Shown: positions 10,209 to 23,665, counted from the first letter of the stretch. The stretch: 64,000 nucleotides of DNA from Gnomoniopsis sp. IMI 355080 (GCA_027946555.1 JAPEVC010000167.1:1-64000), one strand, 5' to 3'. Numbers and translations are program-made. Notes: generated by a model from the letters alone, not told the origin.

Positions 10209-12057
10209 TCAAATCCTGTTCATCTGTAAAGGGTTCATGCTCTCGTGCTGACTACCATAGCTATTTTGGCTGTAGTGGTGTGTGACTGGTGGCGAGTAAG
10301 GCCTCGCAGGGGTCGAGCCGGGTGGTGAATACGGCCTTCCAGGCGGAGAGTATGGCCTTCCGGGTGGAGGACTTGAAGTTGGCGGCGATCGCGACAGTGC
10401 GTCCCAGCCTCCCGCCCCGCCATCCCTTGTCGGGGGCCGTGGGCTGGAGAAGGACCGCGTCGGCGCCTGGTATCGTGCAGCGCCGCCGAAGTAGTCGGGC
10501 GTCCGCCGGCCGCTGCCAGCGTGGCTGCTGCTGACGACGTCCGGCGTGCTGACCTGGTCCATGTTCGCGTGGTCGGGCGTCGGGGGCGTGCCGGCGAGGT
10601 ACGATCGGAGGGGTGGGTAGATGGGGCCCTCGCGCACTGTAGACATGTCCGGTGTTACCAATTCGTCCTTGTCCCGGGAGAGCATCTCGTACGAACGTGG
10701 GTCTGTATTCATTTTGAGGTCGTACGGCCCGCCGAGGGCGTCGACCGACACAAACTCGCGCTTGGCAACCGGCCTGCGCCCCAGCAACTCGATCCAGCCT
10801 GTCACCATGGACCAGCGGCCGAGGAGGAACAGCAGCCAGATACCATTCATCTGGACAGGTAACTTGGTTAGTCCACCGGTGCACATCGATTTCGGGAAAG
10901 GGGTTTGTGAGGTGGTTGGTACGCACTGCTAAAAGAATCAAGACCGATCCAATGGTGGCGATATTTACCACAAAGCCACTCGCTTTGTCGAGGCACGCGT
11001 CCTTGTCTCCTCCGCTGAGCACGAGACATTGAATCCAGCCTGTGGCAATTTCAGGATCGGTCTTGATAGCTTCGACTGTGTTGTCTTGAAACACAAACAC
11101 GATGGCGAAGAAGATCACATCGGCAATGATAATCAATACTATGGCGATTCCACGCCACTGAAGCTGGAGGACTCGGCGGACTCGGCGATATGCTTGTCGG
11201 GGGGTCATAGTGCGGATACTGTTGGTGTAAGATGGCAGGCCGGCCGAGTTCTCGGTCGTGGCGTTGTTGTCAGCCAGCGAGGCCAAGTACACTTTGATGC
11301 AATAACCAAAGGTCGAGAACTGAATGATGAGCGTGAGGCCTGCAAAGACGAGCAAAGGGATCCACATGTCCGCGAGACTGTTGTTGTGGTTGATGTGACA
11401 GGTGCTTCCGAAGCGGAACGAGACACCACTCAGTGTCAAAGCCAACACAATCCCAATCACGGGTACACCCCAGCCCACCATTTGCGAGAACCACAAGAAG
11501 TTCCTGCCCACAACCACCTGCCAGCAGATCTGGAGGTGCAGAGACAGAGACCGCAGGAATACCCAGCAAATAGCGGCCCAACCACCGAGAATAATAAAAG
11601 TACCCGAAGCTGCGCATACTGAGCTTGTTTGCATATCATTGGGCGTGATGCTATTGTAGCACTGGTTCGGACGTCCGGCCAAGGGAATAATGAATCCCAA
11701 GTTCATGAAAACCACGGAGACCGTCAAGCAAATGCTGAGATAGTGGCGATGGGTTTTGTCGATAGGAAGAACGGTCCAGGACAAGAGCAAGAACAAACAA
11801 CAGACGGTGCTAGCGACAGACACCCATTCCGCCGCGGCTCCTACGGTTTGGAAGACACTGCCGTACGTCCAGTCGGTCATGGGACATGGCAGGCAACAAG
11901 TCGTGCTGCCGACAGCTTCGCAAATGCGGCCATCGATGACTATGACGGAGTCAGTACTTTTGAGAGTCTCCACCGACCTGGTTCAAGGAGTGGATGGCTT
12001 ACACCCGCCCGTATCTGGAAATGCAGAGGCAGCGAGAAAGGGAGCTGGGCAAGACAT
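10209..12057 (-). CDS. Seven-transmembrane receptor, fungal family-2/cAMP-receptor-like GPCR
   Basis: Model complement(join(10209..10850,10927..11939,12003..12057)), 569 residues. The body has seven hydrophobic helices, with HRHYLSICL at TM2 and a conserved short Cys-rich segment (CCLPCP) before TM1. The long open frame has no usable ATG upstream of CCLPCP. A 63-nt intron (GTAAGC donor, TACTGACTC branch, CATAG acceptor) joins it to a 55-nt exon starting MSCPAPFL at 12057, with A at -3. The second intron (76 nt, GACTAAC branch) splits TM7. The cytoplasmic tail is Pro/Ser-rich with three RPYSPP copies, a likely phosphorylation or scaffold region. It probably signals through a heterotrimeric G protein at the plasma membrane; the ligand is unknown. 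The family name is by overall resemblance. Confidence 0.8.
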
Positions 12058-12994
12058 GCTGAAAGCTTCGAATATTCAAGCCCAGAGTAAAGTATAAAAA
12101 ACCCCCAAATTGGTGTCTGTCCTTAGAAGGACGAGCTCGCGTGACTGTGGCCCAGTGTCCTTACTCGGGCAAAATTCTCAAGCCTCAGGTGTGTTCCACC
12201 AAGGACCCGGTATCGAGCTTGAGTGTATGAAGTGTTGACCGTCAGAAAAGCTTTTAATAAAGGTCGTTCACGTCGGTAGTAAGGTACAAGAAGCACTTCT
12301 GTCTCGGGGCGCCGCCACAGGTGGCTGGCTGTAGGCGACTTAAAAGAAGTAAGAACGGCTGGTTCGAAGAGTATAGTCTCTTCACATAATGGTCGTCCGA
12401 AGGATGGTGGGCTCCCGGCAAAACAGGAATCCGAAGATCACGATGCGCAGGACAAATGGGACGAATGAAGGCAAAAAGAGGCGCTGTTGTGGCCCGTATA
12501 TACGAATTCGACAATTAGTGGTGACCGAGTTGGATCGAGCAGGACGAATGAGAGCGAAGTTAAGAATCGAGCATGGCTGGGTTATGACGGCGCGCACGGG
12601 ACCGTGGAAATGCTCTATTATGAAGCAGATATCAATGTAGTAGAAAATAGCCCGAAATGTGCTATTCGACAATGATTGCGCAGGGTAAGAAAATCAAATA
12701 AAAAGCATGAAGTCAACGTGGGAACAAGGTGGGCATTTGAGGAGTGGGTAGAGCAGCAGTATTTACCGGTACCGCGAAGGATGAGGTGAGAGGGGGGGTG
12801 GCACATTGGGGGGCCCATGGCACACATGGATGACAGGGCCCGAATGAGGAAAGACCTAGGATAGAGCCAGACAAGGATGTAGTTTCCCTGTGCCTCATTG
12901 CAACGTTCTCTGCATTCTCGAGCCGGGGCCCTTGTCGGGGGCCCTCGTGAGGTGGGTGGGTGTGGGGCCGGGGTCTTTTTGTCCTGGCCTCGGT

Positions 12995-13015
12995 GTACTG
13001 CGTACTGCGTACTGC
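12995..13015. repeat. 7-bp tandem repeat, three copies
   Basis: The unit GTACTGC is repeated three times without interruption. Confidence 0.9.
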
Positions 13016-13779
13016 AGTGAATGTACTATGTATCTCTCTAGGCAGCCCCGAGGCCTTTTTTTCCCCTTCCCTCCCTCAACGTGACGCGGTGGCCACTCTC
13101 GCGATAACTCACTCCTACGACATGCAACATACCTGATGCGAAAACGACCTAGAAGGGCCAAGGCTTGGGCTTGCTCGTTGGCAGAACGAAGTCTACCTAA
13201 GTAGGTAGGTGTGCAGCTGGTATAGGATTCATCCTGTGCTCTAGAATTTCCTTTTTTTTTTCTTTACTAGGAGAAGAAAGGCAGATGTTGGCCGCTGGCG
13301 CCGCGCAGTTTGGGACAGGAGATGATTTCATTGCCCATATGCCAATCGCAAAAGGAGCAGATGATCTTAAAGTGCAGTTGTTGCTGTTGCTTAAGTGCTG
13401 TACTATGATTTCTCGTGTGAGACTACCTGGCAGCTGCCTGGGTGTATAGTACACAAAAATCGGGTTGGGCCCCAAAGAAAAAAGTTGGACGAGAGCAGAG
13501 GGGCTGTGTACTAGGCGAGGGCAAGAAAAATGGCTGAAATGGCTGAATGGCAGACCCCGGAGGCAGAGGACATCAATTCCATAGGGATTGTCATGCAAAG
13601 CCTATATGATAGCAGGGCTCCGTTGCAAGGATCCCTATCGCCCGGTCACCGGGACCAGTAGACGCCGCCAGCCTACCATGATTTACATACCTTAGTAGTA
13701 AGGTTGACAGACCTCCACAATCCTAGGTAGGAAGGCCGAAGACAGCTGTGGTAGGGAGAATTACAGTCCTGGATCCTGG

Positions 13780-13900
13780 TATGTACTCGTAAGACTACCA
13801 ACGTTGTAGTAGTAGTGGGGAGTACCACAAGGTTTTACACTATATTACCAGTACTATGGTAGTACGCAGTATGGTATACTACAATAACAAGTACCTAAGT
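13780..13900. repeat. TAC/TAG-rich low-complexity stretch
   Basis: Dense TAGTAG and TACTAC words, with short imperfect palindromes around ATGGTAGTAC. No coding potential. Confidence 0.5.
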
Positions 13901-16900
13901 GTCAACGTCCGCCGCGTCCCAAGCAATGACCCGGAGCGGTGGCCAACAAAGTCCCCGAAACGATGCCACGGTCGCGGTCGACGTTGATTGTGGATCAATG
14001 GTGGAGGGGCTGTCGTATAGCCTGCAGGTAATCATTGCTGATGAAGAAAATTGTTGCAGTGATTATCTCTCGTAAACATAGCTGCACGGACAGTGCCGTC
14101 ATGGACTCACGAACGCACAGTCTGTTCGCTACGGCGAGGTTGCTTTTGACGTGGGGCCACCAACCCAACCAGCCTCGCCAGCCAAAAATGACATGACTTG
14201 GCGACAACAACGTTTTCGGCCTCTTCTATGATTAAGGGGGTCGATCTTAAAATCTTATCCCACATGCTGTGCTCCGTGCTGATCGTGTGGGGAAACCCGA
14301 GACTGCATGGCACTATTTGTCAATCAGGCACAGTCACGAGGAAAACCACTAAGCAAGTACCTACTGAGTGTAAGTGAGGCGTCTTTTCCAGTGCCTCGGT
14401 TCTGAAGATCTTCAACTCCCCCCTCCCACCCCCCTCGAGTTGATCTAGCCAAGTTCTTACTAGGCACTCATCAACTACTATGTACGGACTTTTCACCGAC
14501 GGCGGGCGCCGGGACAAGTATCTCGAGTATCCAGTACAGAGTACGTCTGGGCACGCAACGTGGTCGTTAATGTTTGCGCACTTAATATCCTACAAGTGCT
14601 TGGCCACTGCCAGGCCCCCCGCTCGTCAAGTCAACTGGAGCCTGAAAGAAACATCAAGATCGGATTAGGTCTATTCTGGGAGAAGCTTGCTCGCCGCAGC
14701 CCCTCTCGACTCAAGAAAAAAAAAGGATCTCCAGTCAGCCAGTCCAGCTTGACGGAAGCGAGTCCACCAGCCCAAGAGGCCCCGTCTTGGCCAGCCCAAT
14801 CACATTCATCATTGTATCTAGCGAGTTTCTTAGGACGATGGCCACATTTATGCGGGTTTCTTGGACCTGTCAATTTCAGCTCCGACCAACTGCATGGATT
14901 CAATTTGCGGTCCATTCGCCTCCAGTTGGCTGCAACTCTTGAAATAATTACGGCACCGGGCTTGACTATCACATTGAGGTAATTAGGTTCAGCCTCATAG
15001 CCTTGTCGAGCCTCTCATCTGAGGACTAGACACGTTCAGGAATCGTTCCCGCGGCCTCGCACGCTGCATGTCGGCCTATCAGCATCGAGCATGGCCCTGG
15101 TAGGGTTATGATTGGTCCATTGATTATTTTTTCTGGCCAGTAAGCTGCGCCGCGCAGCTGCCATGACAGTGACTGATTGAGTGACCTCCACTGCACCACA
15201 CCCAAGTCGTCACATAGATTTTCCTCCCGCGGACACTTCCGGTGTGAACACACATGAAATCACTAGATCGAGTTCTGGAGAGTTATTCGCTCATTTGAGA
15301 CATTCTGAGGAGCAGGGCTGAGAGTGGCACCAAGCGTTTCTCGCGCCTAGTATCACACTCCAGTTCATCGATTTGCTTTGCTTAGGAAGAGCTTCTGGCC
15401 CACAAATGGGCCGAGAAAGGCCATCATTGAAGATCCCGTCGATCGAATTGGCCCTGGGCGATATTGAACACCGGCGAGGGGCACAGCTTCCAATTTCTCG
15501 CTTGGCCTATGACACCGACCGGCACCAGCAACCTGTGATGTCGCCAATTTGTTGGGCGCCGCCATCACACTGTCAGCGCTTACACAAACTCTACGGAATC
15601 CTCGTCGGGGGATACATGTGTCGGAGGCCCGACCTTCTCCATGAATCTACCGAAAAGGGGTCGAAGCATCGTGATCCTATCTTCGAGGTCCTTCGGCATT
15701 GCGCTCTCCTGTCTTCTGTGCACCCAACCCATCCGTACAAAATGCGAGATGGCTGGCTGACGTTTGACTCACATGCTCCTGCATCTACCAACTTCGGCCC
15801 GTCAATGGCGATCATGTCTTACCTTGATGCTGCAAGATCTCAAGAGACCCGATTCCACGGCCTATACAGCTGCCTATCAGAGGTCTAGTACCCAGTCTCG
15901 GATCTGCTTCAGCCTTTGCCCCTCCTTTGTTTACCTACTGCCCCTCACATGAGCCTAGTGTGTCTTGACGGACTTGTACTCGCCGACATAAGGATCTAGA
16001 CATCTCTTGGTCGGCCCCACGCGGGATCCGAATCGGTTTTCTCTTTGCGCAGGTGTGCAACTCCACTTTATAGGCGTTCAGCTTACCCGCAAAGCTAAAT
16101 GGGCGATCGATTCACACCAGCAAGAGTGCATATTATGGCGCAATCGACTCGTTCGTCTTCTTATGCACATATCTCCCACACGGACCATTGTGCCGTACCG
16201 CCGTGAACCCCCAGGAACCCTCACTTTCTTTCTCACTTGCCGTCTTGGGTGATATCAGTCCTGTTCAGGTTGCATCAGGCCTTCATTCTCGAGCGGCAGC
16301 GGCCACATCGCTCCACCGACCGATCGATCAAAGATCCAGAACACTCTTTAGCCAGCCACGGCTTACGTCGAAGGTCGCCTATGTAGCAATGCGAAACAGA
16401 CGCTGGTCAACAAATCAGGAACAGTCGGGCGAAAGCACTCATCCTACCGCGTCTCCGGTGGGGGCCTCTTTTTGGTAGGGCTGCCAAAGTCTCAGATCCT
16501 ACTGCGGGGCTAATATTGAAGTCCCGGCCAATATTTGCACCTTCCAGGATGCCTCCAGAAGAAGAATGACGATCCAAAGCTTCGGGAATCGAATCGGTCC
16601 ATCGAATCCTCCCGCTACTCAAACACTACCTTGCCGAAGTATAGCTTCTGTACAAAGAGAATGTACATACTCTTTCCTGATATTGCCAGGTCCATTGAGG
16701 CCATCATGAAGGAACAATAGGCAGTCAGCGCGTGCTCAGGCCAAATCCGCAAAGCGTTATTCGATGGCTCATGCAGCTCTCCTGGGCGTCTGGCTGCCAC
16801 AACATTTTGATGGTACTTGCAACACCACGCATGATGATACCCTGTTCTGACAAATGCCAGAACCACGTCAGGATTCGCGCCCACCCCCTCAGGCTACACT

Positions 16901-19900
16901 TTGCTACTATGGTATTTACATGTAGTGCAGTAACTAACCACCTGCGCAAGAAGTCACGCGCTCGGCTGAACGATACTTTGTGCATTATGCAAGGCAGGTC
17001 CAGCGCTCTTTCCGGAAGCCTAGTGAATGCGCAAAGGGAGACTCGAAGAATAGTCTGTGTTTTGCTGACACAACAGCCACTATTGGGATCATTGGCGTTG
17101 TCGCCGCGTCATCGTGAGAAAACTTCTCTGAATTACGGGATGGTGTGCAGCAGAAACGCGCAGAACCTGGATGGCGACGCATGCGCGACGGACATCTATT
17201 CGCGTCCCGCACTTTATGCCCCGTCTTTCAAATACTCAAAACCATGGTACGGAATGTGGGTGGCACATCGCTTACGTCGCAACGTCTTTTTTTTTCTACC
17301 TTCATCAGTACAACCCACACAGACACTACTATGTTAGGTCTGGATCTCAGTAATTTCTTTCCGTGAACACTTCGTATGTCTTTCCCAGGCTCGGTATCGC
17401 TTAGTCGCGCCTCTTCGCAGGGGGCGGCTTGTATTAGTTTGGCTCGGCTCAACTCAATGAGATGAGGTGAGAAGCTTCCTTGCAGCTGGAGTAGCCTGTC
17501 TTTTCCTTACACTTTCCTAGCGTCAGGGGCCGCAACACGACCTTGGGAATCTCGACAACGTGCGCTTCGATGCTGCGCTATCAACCTGAGGAACGTGGAT
17601 ACCCGTTCTTGGCGATGCCGAAGACATCATGGAGGTTCCTTGACAGAGATGGTGGCATCAACATTGGAAGCCCGATAAGCTTCACGCTGCTCTGCTGGCA
17701 ACGCGACGGCGACTGATAGAATGAGTTGCCAGGGCGGAAATGGTAAGCGGGACAATAGGTTCGAAGATATGTAATGTGATGTGAATCCCTGCCTGTCAAC
17801 TGTCAAAGTCAAGTCTGAGACACTGCAGTGAGCACACATTACTATCATATTTTCCCTGCTCACCATACAGAGCCGCATGGCGCGTCTATCCCCATCTCGA
17901 TCGCTAACAATGCCAGCACAATCGAGACTAAATATGTCCATGAGCCGCTTCGGAGACTTCTTGGTGAAGACCCTTACTATGTACTGATAAAGCCCTTTCC
18001 TTCCAAACGCCGTGCCGCTGTCACATCGCCAGCAAACCCGGACGCCGAGGAAGGTGGAGCCCGGGTCGCCAAGGATGTGGAGTGCAGAGACGGACCATGC
18101 TGCCATGTTGGTCAACAGGGTCGATCATTGCTCCCGCGCCGCATCTGCGGGCAATCTAGCTTTCTCCAGCTAGTTCTTCCGAGGACGAAAAAGCAGGGAC
18201 CGGGGACTGACACCAGGAGACGTGACGACGTCCCTTCTCCGAACCCGTGTTCAACTCCTGGGAGTGTCCGTCTTCCTTGCGCGGACGTAGGGCCTCGGTT
18301 CGCGATGCTACTTGGCGGCATGTCATCATGCGGCTCAACTCCCAATACCTATCGCAACCAGCTGCTGGGAGAGTTTCACATCTATGCGTCGAGCCGTTGC
18401 GCAAGGACACGGGCCCGATGGGCTGGCGGGATATCTCCTCGAGTCTGCGCTGTGCCGGCGGACGCGCTGTGCCGCACGAAATGTGATCGACATCTCATTT
18501 CCACTCTTCTGCCTAGCTTCAAAGAGAAAGACGAGCGGGCTTACCTTATCTTTTCGTTAGACTTTTCCTATTTTCACGATACACTTCCATCACTGCTTGC
18601 AGACCCTGCGCAGGGCTAGCCCGCCACTCCACACATGTGGCCTTGTCTTGTTTCGTGGAGTAATCCTTTGGAACTTTGATCTCGGCTGAGCCGAGGGCTG
18701 AAGCATCTTTCCACCCATGGTCTTCTCGTTGCGAAGTATACATCCCGAGCATCATAAATCACAGAGGCATAGTTGACAGTTTTTTGGCTCTTACACGGTC
18801 TGGAACTGTTCCGATGCATGACCGTGCAGTGGCCTGCAGCTTACCTCTGCAGTCTTCTCCCCTTGTTGATACGAGGTTCGTCAAAGAAAGTAGACCGCAC
18901 CAAAAGTAGATCGGGTAATAACACGGGTGAAATTCAAATATCTTTCTCAATACCATTTTCATCAATCTCTGCGTACTAGCTTCGACGATCAGCTTCCCCG
19001 GTATCTCAAAAGGGAGATAGGGCTCCACTCGACGCTTCGAGACTTGCACATCTCTTCCCGACCCGGCTTCATGATGTCGTAGGGACGTCGAATTTGAACG
19101 CAGCAATCAATGTTTTGTCGATCATTGCCTTGCCCTGCGAATCCTTCTGAGGTGGACTAGGGCGGATGCAGGGGCCAGCTTGCCTACTGCTACAAAGTTT
19201 CGAGGCGGATAGAGATTCGAGGCAGCAGGGCAATAGCTTTCTGCAACTTGTCGCATATGCTACTCAGGTACTTGATAACGGATAGGCCGTTCATAATCGA
19301 ATATGGAACGCATTGTGCGTCTTTGATGTGATTGTGCTCCTTCTATGTGCTCACACCTCCAGGAAGAGCGCAGCCGTCTCCGGCGAGACCTTACTTGCAG
19401 CCACAGAACATGCCCGGCAGAGAAAGCCGAAGATCGTTGGTGTTTCACTGTTCGTGTCTGTCAGGGTGTCGTGCAGACTCTCCAGGGCTCGCCGTCACGC
19501 CTGAGCCGTCTCAGTGTATCCGTATTGTCACATCGTCCGAGAACAGGACGACAGCCTCGCGGACCCGCAATCGTGGGACGGTGCAACGCTACCATACACC
19601 AACCTTCGACAAGCGAGATGAGGTACAGACGAAGAACACTGCTGCGTGTCTAGTTGATCCTGGACCTTGATAGACATCGGAGAGTTTCGCCAGGTACCTG
19701 TCATCTCATGATTTTCTTTTGAAATGAGGCGAGTGCCAAACACACAAGAGCCCCCAGATGCAATGCTGATAGTGTTCACATGTAGGCACGGCAGAGAGCC
19801 CTTAGACTATAGGTAGATACTTTCGACCTGCATCACATACGTAGTAGATCTGGAGCGGTGTGCTCACAAGTCACTTTCATACGTTAACAGTATATTTATG

Positions 19901-21897
19901 CATAGGGCTCGAAGGCAGGAGACAGTCTGTTACACAGCCTGGGCTTCTTTCAGCACTGTCAGCTTTCGGATGCTCCCAACACGCCGGACGAAAAGCAGCA
20001 AGCCACTTACGGCAAGCGGGATATCACAGAAGAAATCCTTCCACGCCGTGCAGTAAACGCCACTGTCCGGCCCGCACGTCCGTGCTGTCGATGTGAGCTA
20101 CATAACGTGGTACCTGGGCATGTGGGAATTTCCCAACTGAATGGTAACGCTCATTAACGAGCAAATTACCACGCGATGCTTTCCAGGATTGGTCTAGCTA
20201 TAACTCTAAGTTCCAAACGAACTTCTTAGCCCAGTGGACTCGGAGAAATATCGTATTGTGAGGCGTCCATTGTATGCTATGCGCGATTAATGAGACTTGG
20301 GCAATCGTAGAAACGATCTCCCTCGCTATTTGTCTTTTGCGACAGGAGAGATAACTTTCCGCGGATCCCTCGGCGAGTGGAGACTCAAGGGTTGAGTTGG
20401 TTCCCAACGGTTCGCTACCTAAGTAGGACCACCGAACTGGGTCAGGGAGGGGTCGCTAGAGAAATATGCACCTCGCTAGGGGTCCTTCACACCTTAAGCA
20501 CTTAGTAGCTTGTAGAGCTGGCGCGGTCATCTTATACAAACGCAGGGCATTAGCAAAGGTGAGAGAGAACGTGGTTGTTTCACTGATGTTCGTATGCTAT
20601 CGAAAGGCACCGGGTCTGTGGTGGTAGCAGAATAATTGCCGTCTGATATGAGATTGCAAGTATTCTTACACGCAATGCTATTGTCTGCGTGCTTTGCCCT
20701 GAGCCCTGCAATGTCAGAAGTAGGCTTCAATTGAGTCATTTATCATAAAAGCCCACGGTCTGGGATACCGTCGCAACTCGTCACAGCTTATTTCGTACCT
20801 GCAGGACGTCAGACGCCTCACGCCATGTAGATTTTAATTGACCAATCGAGATCCCATGCCCAGCGTTCTCTCCTGTCCCTCGCATTAGCTGATGAATATT
20901 CGAGAAAACACGCCCTTGTGAGGCTCGATGACCAAGACGCCATTTCAATCCGAAACATTGTCAAGAGGAAGGAATACAACAACAAAAAAGGCTGACTTCC
21001 TATCACATCATTTCCCGAACTGTCCATGGGGGAATCCCCCTCCGCCTCGGCCGCACAGACGCCGAGGGAAGCGGACCCGGAGAACAACCCCGGATCGACA
21101 TCAGGCGGTGGGGTCGCCCCGGTCGCTCGCCCGCAGTGTCGGGGCACTAAGCCACTCCTGAGACTAAACTGAACTACCTACGTACGCAGAGCGAGCAATC
21201 TGTGTAGCGGTCCCACGTAGGGTCTACGTGTCGTGGGCGAAGGTGAAACGTTGTTGCTGTACGTGCGTTACCCGCGATTTGGCGGGCCGAATACTTTTGC
21301 GCGGTCCGTGGTGTTGACGGAAAACAGCGGAGACTATGCCGTGCTGGGTAATCGGAGCGCGGCTGTTAGACTTGTCAAGACTGAGACATTGGTGTTGCGG
21401 GTCAAATTTTTTTTTTGTCTTTTTTTTTGGCTGTTGTCGTTTTCCTTGGCAAGAGGTCGTGCTTATGGAGTGTTCTTGGTAGCGGATCGCAGGCGATCGG
21501 GAGTGATCTTCCCATTGAGATCTCTGTTCGAAGAGGACGGCCGTTTCCGATTCCATGAGATGGTCAACGAGACCCCGAGCTAGCGGAAGTCGTCTGAGAG
21601 ATACAAAATGTGCCTCTCGTATGGTTATCTGATAAGCCGTTGGGCCCATATTGCCAGTCTGTTCGAAGGGGGTGTTGATTCGGGGGCGACGAAGGCCAAC
21701 AGTGTGCGTGGTCGGGCGAACGACTCGTTGTCTCGCTGGCAAGACCATGGTCCTAGGTAGGCAAAACGTGATAGGGGGACTTCATACGATCTATATCTGA
21801 TATAATAACTTTTCTAATAGCACCTAGGCAGCTCCACAAGACATCTATGACATACAAGCCCAAGTTTCCTGTGACCGACACAGGTTGTTAATAAGAC

Positions 21898-23421
21898 TCA
21901 GGCCGATTTCACAGCTGACAGGATGTCCAAAATTTCAGACTCAAACACATCTTCGAGCAGTGTCTTTGGCTTCCAAGCAAACTCCTTCCTCGACCGATTG
22001 GCAGAACAGCGTGCCGTGGTTCGGTTTGCCCAGCTCGGTGCATTTGGGCTGTCTACTGGGACAGACAATGGCGAAGGCTCTGGAATGGCGCCCTTTGCGT
22101 GCAATATTGTAGCCATCTGGGTGCAGAATTTGAGCTTTTGGTGCTCGCCATTTTCAGCACTGCCAACGCAAAGTCAGCAAAGCGTAATCCACCGAGCCTG
22201 GCAGCTGTACTGCACAGCACACCACATGATACAGACGTACAAGTAAAACCTTTCAAATCCAGCCGGCTTTGTGGCGGCAATGTTGAACTCCATAGAGCGG
22301 ATTACCATGTCTGAGACGTCTTGGATATGCACGTGAGCCCATATGTTGGTTCCTTCGCCGGCGTAGAGGACGCGCTGGTGCCTCAGCGCCAGGCGAACGA
22401 GGTTGGGAAAAGGCGACGAGATGGTCTTGTACGGCCCTGTCCCGCGACCAAATATGACACCTGGACATATGATAGATGCGGTGAGTTCACCTGCCAGATC
22501 CGCTCGGACTACCCTGTGACACTTTGTCAGTCCCTTCTGCCTTTGGCATCGCAGTCAAGATTCTCTCGTCTCCTGCCACGCCGAAGACGAGATGGGAAGG
22601 CAATGCGAGATTCGAAATGAGCATCAATGACAGCCCGCTGTACGTACTCAAGATCGATCAATCGATGCAGCGCACTATCTGGAATAGACTTGATCTGCTC
22701 GACATCGAGATCATCGTACTTTGGCACGTCCTCCAATTTCCCCGTCGGCTTGGACTCAATGAGCTGCGTGCCGGAGATGTGCACCAACACGCCCTGCTTG
22801 CCATGCATTGACCTGGCCTTTGCGAGGCCTTTGTTGATGGCTTTTGTCAACCCGAGATCATCAGATGTTGCCGCATTAATGACAATGTCAAACTCAGCCG
22901 AAGCACTCTCGATCTTAGCAAGATCCTCGTGGGAGGCCTAGGTTAACAATCAGTTTGAGAACACTCCAGACAATAGCGACGACATGTCCGTATAGGTGAA
23001 AAAGGAGAGGGAAAAGTATCTAGCGTATGTGACAAGATACCAAAAGCTCTACAATTCATTGCCCGAACTCGGGAGGGCCCTGACTTGAAGGAGATGGGCC
23101 ACTTCCATACTATTCGAGTCCAAGGAGGAAGATCCATCTCATAGATGATTGTTCACCAAGATACCATACCACTAGTCAATTTCTCCAACGAATCTCTCAA
23201 TATTGGCTCCGGCAATTCGGCTGCACCAGTGGAAACTTTTCAGGCCTACTCTGAAAACCTGCCACACTTACCAAAAGTACTTTGGCCTTCCGCCCGCCAA
23301 GGCAGGCTTCGCGCTCTGGTCTCACAACGCAAGTGATATCGTAATTGGCTTTCTCAAGATCAGTCAAGACTGTACCGCCGAGGAAACCAGTGGCGCCGAG
23401 CAGGAGGACCGTGTATGCCAT
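21898..23421 (-). CDS. NAD(P)-dependent epimerase/dehydratase, atypical (extended) SDR family
   Basis: Model complement(join(21898..22159,22241..22513,22648..22937,23272..23421)), 324 residues. It starts MAYTVLLLGATGFLGG, a Rossmann GxxGxxG dinucleotide site. Then come DIVINAATSDD, HISGTQL, YDDLDVEQIKSIPD, ICPGVIFGRG, WAHVHIQDVSD, YFAENGEH and a C-terminal FAWKPKT near the end. This order matches the fungal nucleoside-diphosphate-sugar-epimerase-like proteins of about 330 residues. All four exons join in phase, and the 134-nt and 81-nt introns have CTGAC branch sites. Intron 1 is unusually long (334 nt), yet the residues on either side align with the family without a gap. Substrate unknown. 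It starts 161 bp from a tRNA gene on the other strand. Confidence 0.77.
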
Positions 23422-23582
23422 GTTGGCGAGATTGTCGCATACGCTGTAGGAGATGAGGGGTTTGCTCCAGGTAAGAGTGCTGTGGTTGCAAATTCCGCTC
23501 GTGGTGAGTGCAGACGCATTGTAGTATATGTAGTATGCTGATGTCACCCAGCCACGACCAATCGGAACATACTCGTTCAAAA

Positions 23583-23665
23583 TCGGGTATGGTGTAGCGG
23601 TAACATCGGTGACTCTCATCTTCTAGATAACTCACCAGCCCGGGGTTCGACTCCCCGTATCCGAG
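23583..23665 (+). tRNA. tRNA-Glu (CTC) with a 12-nt intron
   Basis: A complete cloverleaf can be drawn: 7-bp acceptor stem (TCGGGTA with TATCCGA, one G-T pair), D stem GTGT/ACAT, anticodon stem GGTGA/TCACC, T arm CGGGG-TTCGACT-CCCCG and discriminator G. The anticodon loop reads CT-CTC-A followed by a 12-nt insert and C, which puts an intron at the canonical position one base 3' of the anticodon. Anticodon CTC decodes GAG. A T7 run three bases downstream is the Pol III terminator. Confidence 0.92.

Larger units (their letters stand above)
12058..21897. other. 9.8-kb gene-poor stretch
   Basis: I recognise no protein family, rRNA, tRNA or transposon here on either strand. Uninterrupted frames exist up to 263 codons (17828..18619 +), with 201 codons at 16732..17337 + and 171 codons at 15373..15888 +. 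They show no known motif, no coherent exon chain and no bias that separates them from opposite-strand frames. Minor features are a 7-bp tandem repeat at 12995..13015 and a TAC/TAG-rich stretch at about 13780-13900. The proximal part must hold the receptor promoter. Confidence 0.55.

Noticed and set aside
16615..17212. Minus-strand frames that at first suggested the middle domain of a fungal transcription factor
   Set aside because: No zinc cluster or conserved core could be found and the frames are not connected by valid introns.
17828..18619. 263-codon open frame in the gene-poor stretch
   Set aside because: No recognisable domain or signal; the opposite strand has similarly long frames (17627..18115), and there is no exon partner.
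19980..20095. Short Cys-containing minus-strand frame flanked by TAG acceptor-like and GTAAGT donor-like signals
   Set aside because: Only about 30 residues, no convincing upstream or downstream exon, no known motif.
23160..23215. Possible extra exon (ANIERFVGEID) inside epimerase intron 1
   Set aside because: Phase does not match, and the flanking residues already align with the family without a gap.
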